Source: Clostridia bacterium
GTDB taxonomy: Bacteria > Bacillota > Clostridia > UBA1212
Assembly (NCBI GenBank): GCA_017461545.1
Contig: JAFTXP010000004.1
Span: 1-64,000, forward strand
Reading direction: 5' to 3'
DNA: 64,000 nt
The stretch's first letter is position 1; each line of letters opens with the position of its first letter. Below, piece after piece: positions 40,520 through 48,828 of this stretch. The notes beneath the pieces are model-generated. The model was not told where the DNA came from. It saw nothing but the letters and a program-made list of their open reading frames with translations, and did no database searches. The position numbers and the translations under genes are program-made.

Positions 40520-40548
40520 TTGACAAAGACTATTTCAGCAAATACAAT
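40520..40548 (+). promoter_or_regulatory. sigma-A promoter of the T-box unit
   Basis: TTGACA (40520-40525), a 17-nt spacer, TACAAT (40543-40548). Near-consensus; transcription should start close to 40555, the 5' end of the T-box leader. Confidence 0.88.
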
Positions 40549-40555
40549 GGAATTG

Positions 40556-40860
40556 TTAAATGCGTTGACCGAAAAGAAGTAGTATTATTGCAGCCTTTTC
40601 AGAGAACTGTCGGAAGGTGTGAGACAGCAGGATGAGTGGTACGAATACATTTCGAGAGTAGCAGTCTGAACAGCCTGTTATGGCTAAATAGGATGTGCCG
40701 GGGCAGGCCCGTTACAGCCCGTAGCATAGGATCGCATATCGGATGGTGTGCATTTTGTGCTGACAGAGGCTTATGCCGCAAGGCATCGGCAAATTGAGGT
40801 GGTACCGCGGATTTGATATTATTCGTCCTCAAGCTTTATATAAAGCTTGAGGACTTTTTA
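40556..40860 (+). promoter_or_regulatory. T-box leader, specifier UAC (tyrosine), with terminator
   Basis: The T-box itself is GAGGTGGTACCGCGG at 40796-40810. The intrinsic terminator has arms 40825-40838 and 40841-40854 followed by TTTTT. In stem I, CGAAA (40570-40574) pairs with TTTCG (40650-40654) and GTA (40582-40584) with TAC (40640-40642), leaving a specifier loop whose 3' strand is GAAUACA, so the specifier is UAC at 40646-40648, a tyrosine codon followed by the usual purine. The UGGU of the T-box fits an ACCA tRNA end, as in bacterial tRNA-Tyr with discriminator A. Uncharged tRNA-Tyr should allow read-through into the acyl-CoA synthetase gene. Confidence 0.9.
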
Positions 40861-40904
40861 TTTGTCAATTTATCGTGCCTGAATAGATGAAATGGAGATT
40901 TAAC

Positions 40905-42539
40905 ATGCCTATCACAGAATTTTTGGAAAAAAATGCAAAGCTTTATCCGAATGATGTTGCGCTTGTGGAGATAAATCCCGCTGCGCAGCCGGACAGTACG
41001 CTCACCTGGCGTGAGTACAACCTTATTGAATCCACTTCTTCGGAAAAATACCGTAAGGAGATATCGTGGAAGGAATTTGATATAAAAGCAAACCGTTTTG
41101 CCAATCTTCTTCTTACAAGAGGTATCAAACGCGGCGACAAAGTCGCGGTTCTTCTTATGAACTGCATAGAGTGGTTGCCGATTTATTTTGGTGTGCTTAA
41201 AACGGGGGCATTGGCAGTTCCGATGAATTACAGATATTCGTCGGATGAAATAAAATACTGCGTTGACCTTGCTGACGCAACAACACTGGTGTTCGGCCCA
41301 GAGTTTACAGGAAGAGTGGAGGAAGTATTGGATCAGCTCGGAAATATTAAAAATTTCTTTTTTGTGGGAAATGATGTTCCGGAGTTTGCCGACAGCTACG
41401 ACACAATTGTTAATTACTGCTCTTCGATTGCGCCGGCTGTAGATATAAAAGACGAGGATGATGCAGCGATTTATTTTTCTTCGGGTACTACGGGTTTCCC
41501 GAAAGCTATTTTGCACGCTCATAAAGCCTTGGTAAGCTCTTGTCTTACTGAGCAGAATCACCATTCACAGACAAAAGACGATGTTTTCCTGTGTATACCG
41601 CCGCTTTATCATACCGGAGCGAAAATGCACTGGTTCGGAAGTCTGCTTACGGGCGGTAAGGCCGTGCTTCTCAAGGGTGTCAGACCTGACTGGATATTCA
41701 GAGCGGTATCCGAGGAGCGAGCAACTATTGTATGGCTTCTTGTGCCGTGGGTACAGGATATTCTTGATTCTATTGAACGAGGAGATTTAAAACTTGAGGA
41801 TTTCCGAATTTCGCAGTGGAGACTTATGCACGTAGGTGCGCAGCCTGTTCCTCCGAGCCTTATAAAGCGCTGGAAAAAAGTTTTTCCGGATCACGATTAT
41901 GATACGAACTACGGTCTGAGTGAGTCCATTGGCCCCGGATGCGTACATCTCGGTGTCGAAAATATACATAAAGTAGGTGCGATAGGAAAGGCAGGATACC
42001 TTTGGAAAACTGCTGTTGTAGACGAAAACGGCAACGAGGTTCCTCAGGGCGAAGTGGGAGAGCTCTGCGTAAGCGGCCCCGGCGTTATGAAATGCTACTA
42101 TAAAAATCAAAAGGCAACGGACGAGATATTAAAAGGCGAATGGCTTTACACCGGAGACATGGCAAAAGTTGATGAGGACGGTTTTATTTACCTTGTTGAC
42201 CGTAAAAAGGATGTCATCATCACGGGCGGCGAAAACCTTTATCCCGTTCAGATAGAGGACTTCATCAGAGCCTGCGATGTTGTAAAAGATGTTGCAGTAA
42301 TCGGTCTTCCGGACGAGAGGCTGGGCGAAATTGCTGCGGCTATTATTGAAGTTAAGGACGGTATCACATGTACGGAAGAGTATGTTATGAATTTCTGCAT
42401 GGATATGCCGAGGTATAAGAGACCGAGGAAAATCATATTCGCAAAAGTTCCTAGAAATCCTACGGGGAAAATCGAGAAGCCAAAGCTCAGAGAGATATAT
42501 TGCGGCAAGAGTCTTGTCGAAGCGCAGACTACAGAGTGA
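40905..42539 (+). CDS. AMP-dependent acyl-CoA synthetase (ANL family), T-box(Tyr) controlled
   Basis: 544 residues from the ATG at 40905 (GGAG eight bases ahead; an ATG at 40887 is in frame but has no ribosome site). It activates a carboxylic acid as an acyl-AMP and then a CoA thioester. ANL motifs are complete: YFSSGTTGFPKAILHAH, YGLSESIGP, LYTGDMAKVDEDGFIYLVDR, and the C-terminal lysine in NPTGKIEKPKLRE. Length and motifs resemble medium-chain or aryl acid CoA ligases; the substrate cannot be read from sequence. It is the first gene after a tyrosine-type T-box and is followed by a sodium/solute symporter, suggesting uptake and activation of an acid linked to tyrosine supply. Confidence 0.88.
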   Translation: MPITEFLEKNAKLYPNDVALVEINPAAQPDSTLTWREYNLIESTSSEKYRKEISWKEFDIKANRFANLLLTRGIKRGDKVAVLLMNCIEWLPIYFGVLKTGALAVPMNYRYSSDEIKYCVDLADATTLVFGPEFTGRVEEVLDQLGNIKNFFFVGNDVPEFADSYDTIVNYCSSIAPAVDIKDEDDAAIYFSSGTTGFPKAILHAHKALVSSCLTEQNHHSQTKDDVFLCIPPLYHTGAKMHWFGSLLTGGKAVLLKGVRPDWIFRAVSEERATIVWLLVPWVQDILDSIERGDLKLEDFRISQWRLMHVGAQPVPPSLIKRWKKVFPDHDYDTNYGLSESIGPGCVHLGVENIHKVGAIGKAGYLWKTAVVDENGNEVPQGEVGELCVSGPGVMKCYYKNQKATDEILKGEWLYTGDMAKVDEDGFIYLVDRKKDVIITGGENLYPVQIEDFIRACDVVKDVAVIGLPDERLGEIAAAIIEVKDGITCTEEYVMNFCMDMPRYKRPRKIIFAKVPRNPTGKIEKPKLREIYCGKSLVEAQTTE

Positions 42540-42580
42540 TATTAAATTATTTTAATATATAACAGTAAAGGATGATGTGA

Positions 42581-44167
42581 ATGGCAATTAAAATTATTTT
42601 GTTGGTAATCTTTTTTGCGGTGATGATTGGAATAGGTATTTATTCAAAGCGTCACGCAAAGGATGTTGACGGTTTTGTACTCGGAGGACGCTCAGCAGGT
42701 GCATGGCTCACTGCTTTTGCGTTCGGTACTTCTTATTTTTCGGCAGTAATATTTGTAGGATATGCAGGTCAGTTCGGATGGAGATTCGGATTAGCTTCCA
42801 CTTGGATAGGTATAGGAAACGCATTGCTCGGTTCGCTTCTTGCGTGGGTGGTTCTCGGAAGAAGAACAAGAATTATGACACAGCATCTTGATTCTAAGAC
42901 AATGCCTGACTTCTTCGGACTCAGGTATAAATCTCCGACGATGAGAACCGTTGCATCGATGATAGTATTTATATTTTTGATTCCTTACACAGCTTCGCTT
43001 TTTAATGGATTGTCAAGACTCTTCACAATGGCATTCCCCGGAATTGATTATTCGGTATGCGTTATTGCAATGGCTGTATTTACCGGAATTTATGTTGTAA
43101 TCGGCGGCTACATGGCTACTGCCATAAACGATTTTATTCAAGGTATCATAATGATTTTCGGCATAGTTGCAGTAATTATTGCGGTTCTTAACGGACAGGG
43201 TGGCTTTACGGAGGCTGTTGCAAAGCTTTCGGAGACATCAACCCAGACTGCTGCAGGAACAACCTTTAACGGTGCGTTTACCTCTTTCTTCGGCCCCGAC
43301 CCGATATTCCTGCTTGTCGTAGTAATTCTGACCTCCTTGGGAACATGGGGATTGCCTCAGATGGTAAATAAGTTCTACGCTATAAAAAATGAGGACGCAA
43401 TAAAGAAAGGCACAATCATATCCACAGTATTTGCTGTAATTGTTGCCGGCGGATGCTATTTCTTAGGCGGCTTCGGAAGGCTTTTTGCGGACGGAATAGA
43501 ATATCAGAAAGACCGAGTAACTCCCGTATACGACAGTATAGTTCCCAAGATGCTCGAAAATTTGCCTGATATTATGATTGGTGTTGTTTTGGTTCTCGTT
43601 TTGTCCGCATCTATGTCAACGCTTTCATCGTTGGTTCTTACATCGAGCTCATCATTGACACTTGACCTTATTGCTCCTGCGATGAAAGGTAAATTGACAG
43701 ATAAGAAGAAAATGCTGACAATGAGAGTATTTATTGTTTTCTTTATAGTTATTTCTGCGATTATCGCCGTTGTTCAGGCTAAATCAAATGTCGTATTCAT
43801 TGCGCAGCTCATGGGTGTATCGTGGGGAGCGCTTGCAGGCGCATTTATAGCTCCGTTCCTCTACGGATTGTTCTGGAAGAAGACTACAAAGGCTTCATGC
43901 TGGGTAAGCTTTGCAATGGGTGTTACTCTTTCTGTTGTTCAGCTCATAAAGAGTCTTACAGGCTTCAGCTTCGGTATAGAAATCCTGGATGGCTTTATAT
44001 TTAAAACATCGCTTCACTCCGGTGCAATAGCAATGATTATCGGGCTTATAATTGTTCCGCTGATTTCACTTATAACACCTAAGATGAAAAAAGAGGACGT
44101 TGATCAGATGTTCAGCTGTTACAGCCAGGATAATGTTGTCAATGTAACTAAAGCATTGGGTAAATAA
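42581..44167 (+). CDS. sodium:solute symporter (SSS family)
   Basis: 528 residues with about 13 membrane helices. SSS family features: the N-terminal DVDGFVLGGRSAGAWLTAFA, the sodium-site region AFGTSYFSAVIFVGYAG, and LVLSASMSTLSSLVLTSSS in helix 9. Family members import proline, pantothenate, acetate, phenylacetate-like acids or sugars. It starts 41 nt after the CoA synthetase with AAAGGATGATG ahead of the ATG, so both lie under the T-box. A carboxylate substrate fits the neighbour but is inference. Confidence 0.9.
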   Translation: MAIKIILLVIFFAVMIGIGIYSKRHAKDVDGFVLGGRSAGAWLTAFAFGTSYFSAVIFVGYAGQFGWRFGLASTWIGIGNALLGSLLAWVVLGRRTRIMTQHLDSKTMPDFFGLRYKSPTMRTVASMIVFIFLIPYTASLFNGLSRLFTMAFPGIDYSVCVIAMAVFTGIYVVIGGYMATAINDFIQGIIMIFGIVAVIIAVLNGQGGFTEAVAKLSETSTQTAAGTTFNGAFTSFFGPDPIFLLVVVILTSLGTWGLPQMVNKFYAIKNEDAIKKGTIISTVFAVIVAGGCYFLGGFGRLFADGIEYQKDRVTPVYDSIVPKMLENLPDIMIGVVLVLVLSASMSTLSSLVLTSSSSLTLDLIAPAMKGKLTDKKKMLTMRVFIVFFIVISAIIAVVQAKSNVVFIAQLMGVSWGALAGAFIAPFLYGLFWKKTTKASCWVSFAMGVTLSVVQLIKSLTGFSFGIEILDGFIFKTSLHSGAIAMIIGLIIVPLISLITPKMKKEDVDQMFSCYSQDNVVNVTKALGK

Positions 44168-44188
44168 TTGATTAATTAATAAAGGACA

Positions 44189-44230
44189 CCGCATTATGCA
44201 GCATAAGCATGTATAATGCGGAGCTTTTTT
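44189..44230 (+). terminator. terminator after the symporter gene
   Basis: CCGCATTAT (44189-44197) pairs with ATAATGCGG (44213-44221) around a 15-nt loop, followed by AGC and seven T. It ends the T-box unit. Confidence 0.75.
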
Positions 44231-44295
44231 TGTTCAAAGAGAATTTTAATTTTCTTCTGCATAATATAATAAAGCAGGAGGAATCAGGGATATAT

Positions 44296-45255
44296 ATGAG
44301 TAAAAAATTTTTTGTTGCAGATACTCATTGTGATACGTTAGGTTATGTAGATGAGGGCAGGTCAAATCTTATAAATACATATAATACAAGTAAACTTTAT
44401 CCTCATATTCAGGTGTATGCAATGTATTGTGCCTTGGAAGGGGAATCAGATGCCGATGCATACAGCAGGGCTTGCAGATATATTGAACATTATAAAAATT
44501 GTACCCGAAATGAAGGCATAGTAAGATGCACATCTGTAAGTGATATTGATAATGCAATTGATAATAACTCTAAATATATGTCGTTGCTTTCTATAGAAGG
44601 CTGTGAATGTTTAAACGGCAGTTTAGAAAATTTGTACAGGTTTTATGAAGCCGGTGTGAGAATTTTGTCTCCTGTTTGGAATAATAATAATGTTTTCGCA
44701 GCAGGCTGTCATTCTACCGGCACGGAGGAAGATTCAGGTCTGACTAAAAAAGGCGTACAGTTAGTAGAATTGTGTGAAAAACTCGGTATAATTATTGATA
44801 TATCACATTCGTCAGACAATACAGTAAAAGATATTATGAGTATGATAACACGACCGATTTGTGCAAGCCATTCAAATTTTCGTGAAATCTGTGATAATCC
44901 AAGAAATCTTACTTTGCAGCAATCTCTGAAAATCGCAGAGTTTGGAGGATATATAGGTCTTAACCTTTATTATAAATTTGTGCGTGATAATATTTCTGTT
45001 GACGAAACTTCTTATTATATTGATGAATTGCTGTCGCATGTCAAATACGCTAATGAAATCGGAATAGGAGACAATATAGGTTTTGGTTTTGATATAGACG
45101 GAGTTGGCGATATATATCCGAAAGACATTGATTTGAAAATCAGCATTCATGATATATTTATTGAAAAACTTATTTCTTTTGGGTTGGCTTACCGTTGGGT
45201 ACAGAATATAAGCGGAAAAAATTTTTTGGATTTTATTACACGATATGGTTTGTGA
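44296..45255 (+). CDS. membrane dipeptidase, peptidase family M19
   Basis: 319 residues from the ATG at 44296 (AGGAGG at 44276-44281 and AGGG closer). M19 enzymes are zinc hydrolases that cleave dipeptides, including those with D-residues. Metal-site motifs: VADTHCDTLG at the N-terminus, LLSIEGCECLNG, DISHSSDNTV and CASHSNFREIC, then GFGFDIDGVGD. No signal peptide is present, so it is probably cytoplasmic. A longer in-frame extension upstream runs into the preceding terminator and is not used. Confidence 0.9.
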   Translation: MSKKFFVADTHCDTLGYVDEGRSNLINTYNTSKLYPHIQVYAMYCALEGESDADAYSRACRYIEHYKNCTRNEGIVRCTSVSDIDNAIDNNSKYMSLLSIEGCECLNGSLENLYRFYEAGVRILSPVWNNNNVFAAGCHSTGTEEDSGLTKKGVQLVELCEKLGIIIDISHSSDNTVKDIMSMITRPICASHSNFREICDNPRNLTLQQSLKIAEFGGYIGLNLYYKFVRDNISVDETSYYIDELLSHVKYANEIGIGDNIGFGFDIDGVGDIYPKDIDLKISIHDIFIEKLISFGLAYRWVQNISGKNFLDFITRYGL

Positions 45256-45316
45256 CAACAGGGGAGCTATGATATTTTAAATGCTGTCGGACTAGAAAAA
45301 ATTTTTAGAAAAAAGA

Positions 45317-45344
45317 TTGACAAAATTGATTACATGCGTATAAT
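45317..45344 (+). promoter_or_regulatory. consensus sigma-A promoter of the small-peptide gene
   Basis: TTGACA (45317-45322), a 16-nt spacer and TATAAT (45339-45344): both hexamers match the consensus exactly. It is among the strongest promoters in the window, yet serves a 35-codon gene only. Confidence 0.88.
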
Positions 45345-45419
45345 ATTTAATGTTTAGTAGGATTTTATCAGCTGAACATATATTGTGTTTGTTTCATGAG
45401 AAAGGGGTATGTTGGAAAT

Positions 45420-45527
45420 ATGATGTATTTTGATGAGCCTGAAGTAGATGTTCTTGTTTTCGAAAATGTTAGTGATATAGCAGACGAACTTAGTATTCCT
45501 GAGATTCCTGATCTCGGTGAGTGGTAA
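45420..45527 (+). CDS. 35-residue acidic peptide of unknown function
   Basis: ATG ATG at 45420, TAA at 45525. The peptide starts MMYFDEPEVDVLVF and ends IPDLGEW; it has eleven acidic residues and no lysine, arginine or histidine, no cysteine and no signal peptide. AAAGGGG lies 12 nt ahead; a five-codon ATG frame (45409) overlaps the start. It is a single-gene unit between a consensus promoter and a perfect terminator, which argues for real expression. The pattern of aromatic-xx-PE-xx-V-xx-F near the N-terminus recalls short clostridial hypothetical peptides. It could be a signalling or modified-peptide precursor, a small regulator, or a structured transcript with an incidental frame. Function unknown. 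Confidence 0.65.
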   Translation: MMYFDEPEVDVLVFENVSDIADELSIPEIPDLGEW

Positions 45528-45549
45528 GCATTATTTATTTGTATTTGTT

Positions 45550-45579
45550 AGCCATAGGTTTTTCCTATGGCTTTTTTTT
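45550..45579 (+). terminator. rho-independent terminator after the small-peptide gene
   Basis: AGCCATAGG (45550-45558), loop TTTTT, CCTATGGCT (45564-45572), then seven T. A perfect intrinsic terminator 22 nt after the peptide stop. Confidence 0.92.
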
Positions 45580-45630
45580 ATAAAGATAAGCGGATAAAAA
45601 GTTAAAAAGAATAGTTAATAAGATTTTAAA

Positions 45631-45659
45631 TTGACTTTTGTATACCTGAGTGATATCCT
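45631..45659 (+). promoter_or_regulatory. sigma-A promoter of the wall-polymer genes
   Basis: TTGACT (45631-45636), a 17-nt spacer, TATCCT (45654-45659) with TGA immediately before it (extended -10). It precedes the dehydratase gene by 40 bp. Confidence 0.6.
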
Positions 45660-45699
45660 TTGAAAGATAATAAAGATTATTTAATGGGGGTAAAGGATC

Positions 45700-47610
45700 A
45701 TGAATGTAAAAATAAAATCTTTTGTTTTGATACCAATTGATATTGCAGTTATTGTTATTTGCTTTTTTGTGGCTGCTTTTATCCGCGCGTTCGACTTATT
45801 GGCTGAAATAAAGACTATTGCGCAGGCCCCCAGCGATGTATACAGGGTGATTCTCAGTCCCGCTTTTATAAGCATCATTGTAATATATGTCGTAGTTTTT
45901 ATTATATTTAATCTTTATTCTACTTTACTTAAACATATAACTCTGGAAGATGCTTTTCGTATTGTTGCAGCAAATCTTGTTGCCGCTATGGCTTCTGCCT
46001 TATACAATTTCTTCCTAGCAGAATTTTTAATCCCGGACGGAATAGGACTTACCAGAATACCTACAGGTATTGTTTTAATAGCAGCTATGCTCATAACTCT
46101 TGCTACTATTGTTATACGTTCAATCCCTCGTGCTGCTGAGTCTTTGAGAAGTTCATATCTTAATAAACATAGTAAAAAGACTGTTTCGAGAGTTCTTGTA
46201 TATGGGGCAGGAGAAGCAGGAGTTGCATTGCTCAGAGACTTGCAGAGAAATCCGAATCAGGGATACAGAATTGTTGGATTTTATGATGATAATGAGTCTA
46301 AAGCCGGGTCGAGCATTCATGGTCTCAGAATATATGGTCCGCACAACGGTGTAGACAAAACGGTGGATACTTTGCACGTGGATACTATTATAATTGCTGC
46401 TCCTTCTGCAACCGCTGAACAGTTTGCTAACATGCTGGAAAATTGCAAATCTACAGGTTGTAAGGTCAGACGTCTGCCGTCGCTTTATGATATGGTCATT
46501 GACGGAGATCTGAAACTCACTTCTGTCAGAGATGTTGATATAAATGATATATTGGGCAGAGAGGAGACTCAGCTCGATGTTGACAGTATCAGCGGTTATA
46601 TAAAAGATTCTGTTGTTTTGGTTACCGGAGCAGGCGGTTCTATAGGTTCGGAACTTTGCCGACAAATTATAAAATATCATCCCAAAAAACTTATACTTTT
46701 TGATATTTATGAAAATAATGTATATGACCTCGAAAACGAACTTTTCAGATTATACGGTAAATACATTCCGCTCAAAACTTACATAGGTTCTGTCAGAGAT
46801 TATAAGAGGATGACTGACATATTTGATTTGGAACAGCCTGAGGTTGTTTTCCATGCAGCTGCTCACAAGCATGTTCCTCTTATGGAATTCAGCCCGGGAG
46901 AAGCTGTTAAGAATAACATCTTCGGTACATACAATTCGGCAAGAGTTGCTCATGAGCATAAAGTTAACAGCTTTGTACTTATTTCTACTGACAAAGCTGT
47001 TAATCCTACAAATATCATGGGAGCAACAAAACGTGTTGCCGAAATTGTTATTCAGGCGTTCAGCAAAATAAGTGAGACACGTTTTGTTGCCGTAAGGTTT
47101 GGAAATGTATTGGGCAGCAACGGAAGTGTTGTTCCGCTTTTTAAAAAGCAGATTGCAGAAATGGGTCCTGTTACTGTAACACACCCGGATATCACCAGAT
47201 TTTTTATGACAATACCTGAGGCTGCACGTCTCGTTGTTCAGGCAGGCGCAATGGCAAATGGCGGAGAAATATTTATTCTTGATATGGGCAATCCTGTTAA
47301 GATTGCGGATTTAGCCCGTGATATGATAAGACTTTCAGGATATATTCCTGACGTGGACATAAAAATAGAATATACGGGACTTCGGCCCGGCGAAAAACTG
47401 TACGAAGAGTTGCTTCGTGCAGAAGAAGGTGTAGAAAATTCTTCTCATAACGGTATTTTTATTGCAAAACCGTTTTATATGGACTGGGAAGATGTTCAGC
47501 ATATGCTTTCTGATTTTGATGCATGTATAAATCAGGATCATAATGCTGTAGCTGAATGTATTAAAAAATATGTTCCTACATATCACAATGAAGTCGGCAG
47601 TCCTAAATAA
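45700..47610 (+). CDS. membrane nucleotide-sugar 4,6-dehydratase (PglF/CapD/WbpM type)
   Basis: 636 residues. Four N-terminal membrane helices (about 1-140), a first Rossmann domain (VLVYGAGEAGVALLRDL near 165), and a C-terminal short-chain dehydrogenase domain with VTGAGGSIGSELCRQI near 310 and STDKAVNPTNIMGATKR near 428. Methionine replacing the usual catalytic tyrosine is typical of this group. Such enzymes convert UDP-GlcNAc to the 4-keto-6-deoxy sugar, the first step to bacillosamine-like or fucosamine sugars in surface polymers. The LCP ligase gene follows 47 nt later, consistent with a role in wall glycopolymers. Confidence 0.92.
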   Translation: MNVKIKSFVLIPIDIAVIVICFFVAAFIRAFDLLAEIKTIAQAPSDVYRVILSPAFISIIVIYVVVFIIFNLYSTLLKHITLEDAFRIVAANLVAAMASALYNFFLAEFLIPDGIGLTRIPTGIVLIAAMLITLATIVIRSIPRAAESLRSSYLNKHSKKTVSRVLVYGAGEAGVALLRDLQRNPNQGYRIVGFYDDNESKAGSSIHGLRIYGPHNGVDKTVDTLHVDTIIIAAPSATAEQFANMLENCKSTGCKVRRLPSLYDMVIDGDLKLTSVRDVDINDILGREETQLDVDSISGYIKDSVVLVTGAGGSIGSELCRQIIKYHPKKLILFDIYENNVYDLENELFRLYGKYIPLKTYIGSVRDYKRMTDIFDLEQPEVVFHAAAHKHVPLMEFSPGEAVKNNIFGTYNSARVAHEHKVNSFVLISTDKAVNPTNIMGATKRVAEIVIQAFSKISETRFVAVRFGNVLGSNGSVVPLFKKQIAEMGPVTVTHPDITRFFMTIPEAARLVVQAGAMANGGEIFILDMGNPVKIADLARDMIRLSGYIPDVDIKIEYTGLRPGEKLYEELLRAEEGVENSSHNGIFIAKPFYMDWEDVQHMLSDFDACINQDHNAVAECIKKYVPTYHNEVGSPK

Positions 47611-47657
47611 TTTAAATTGCGTATATGATACTTTATTAAAAGTGAGGGTTTATTATA

Positions 47658-48764
47658 ATGAAATTAAGACCGCCTGTGGTTGTTTTACTTATTATTTCTT
47701 TAGTTGTTTCTTTTATATGTGTTGTCTATTTTTGGATTGGCATACCTGTTTTAGAATTGATTTTTAATCCTGCTGACGATACAGGTTCGCATGGATTTAT
47801 TACTATTACAGGTTCTGACGTTTTGAATCTTGATGATTTGCACAGTGGTTTTGTGCCGGATGATTCATATCAAATGGAAGGTGAATATAAACCTGTAGGA
47901 GAAATCGGAAATGTAACATATGTCACGGGTAATCAGGTAAAGTTTGAAGAAGGTACTAAAAATATTCTCCTTCTAGGTATAAGTGATGAAGCGTTGTGTG
48001 ATTCTATATTTGTATTGAATGTAAACGAGGCGTCTAAAGAAGTAAAAATCGTTTCAATACCGCGAGATGCTTATGTCCCGTATACTGATGATATTGTTAA
48101 TGCAATGATAAAAGCCGGTTATTATTATTCTCCGGGGTCCTGTAAAATTAATGCTGCACTATACGTGGGTAGTTCAATTGTAAGATATAACGGAGGTAAG
48201 TTCGGAAATTCCGGAATAGATTTTTTGTGTGCGATTATTGATAATTTATTTGCATACGGATGTGAAATTGATGAATATGTACAAGTTGATTTGTATGGTT
48301 TTATGGACATCATTGATATAGTCGGCGGAGTTTATGTTACTTCAGACGAAGTGATGTATAAGACATATCCTGATGGTTCGAAAGAAGTATGGGTAACGGA
48401 AGGCACGCAGAAAATGGATGCCAAAACTGCTTTGTTTTATGTAAGAAACAGAACGAAATTTACATCGACAGGTGAAAATGCTTATGCCGGCGGAGATGAA
48501 TACCGTAAGACTAATCAAGTTAAGTTTCTTGCTGAAGTGTCTTCTCAAATATTGACAAAAGATAATCTGAAACTGTCCAATGTTACGGATTTGTTGCAGA
48601 CGTTAAAAGAAAACGTTAAGCACAGTTTTGGAGACAATTTGAGTGAATACATTGATATCGGTCTTGATTTTGCCAACGGAGGATACAAAATCGGAATGTA
48701 TGTTGTAACCGGTGAAGAGATTGATCCTATGGGAGACAATGCATCATATGTAAAAATCTATTAA
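47658..48764 (+). CDS. LytR-CpsA-Psr (LCP) family glycopolymer ligase
   Basis: 368 residues: one N-terminal membrane anchor (about 8-36) and an extracytoplasmic LCP domain. LCP proteins transfer undecaprenyl-linked teichoic acids or capsule onto peptidoglycan. The pyrophosphate-binding arginines are visible in VSIPRDAYVPY and in DEYRKTNQVKFL; NILLLGISDEALCDSIFV is the family start. GTGAGGG precedes the ATG. It probably forms a unit with the dehydratase upstream. Confidence 0.92.
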   Translation: MKLRPPVVVLLIISLVVSFICVVYFWIGIPVLELIFNPADDTGSHGFITITGSDVLNLDDLHSGFVPDDSYQMEGEYKPVGEIGNVTYVTGNQVKFEEGTKNILLLGISDEALCDSIFVLNVNEASKEVKIVSIPRDAYVPYTDDIVNAMIKAGYYYSPGSCKINAALYVGSSIVRYNGGKFGNSGIDFLCAIIDNLFAYGCEIDEYVQVDLYGFMDIIDIVGGVYVTSDEVMYKTYPDGSKEVWVTEGTQKMDAKTALFYVRNRTKFTSTGENAYAGGDEYRKTNQVKFLAEVSSQILTKDNLKLSNVTDLLQTLKENVKHSFGDNLSEYIDIGLDFANGGYKIGMYVVTGEEIDPMGDNASYVKIY

Positions 48765-48773
48765 TTGTTATAT

Positions 48774-48819
48774 AGGAGGTAAAATTCTCCGGATAATCTG
48801 ATGATTACTTCGCAGAATT
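48774..48819 (+). promoter_or_regulatory. leader with distant Shine-Dalgarno and bridging hairpin before the ABC ATPase gene
   Basis: AGGAGGT (48774-48780) has no usable start codon after it; the ABC gene's ATG is at 48829 and lacks a ribosome site of its own. AATTCT (48783-48788) pairs with AGAATT (48814-48819), and TAATC (48794-48798) pairs with GATTA (48803-48807) inside. Closing this hairpin leaves about 11 nt between the site and the ATG. GGAG (48775-48778) can alternatively pair with CTCC (48787-48790), masking the site. The ATG at 48801 opens only a six-codon frame. Confidence 0.45.
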
Positions 48820-48828
48820 AATATTTGC

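Noticed and set aside
40556-40860. T-box belonging to an aminoacyl-tRNA synthetase gene
   Set aside because: The only downstream genes before the next terminator are the CoA ligase and the symporter; no synthetase frame exists on either strand.
44209-44295. Longer start for the M19 dipeptidase
   Set aside because: It overlaps the preceding terminator; the conserved N-terminus begins just after the ATG at 44296.
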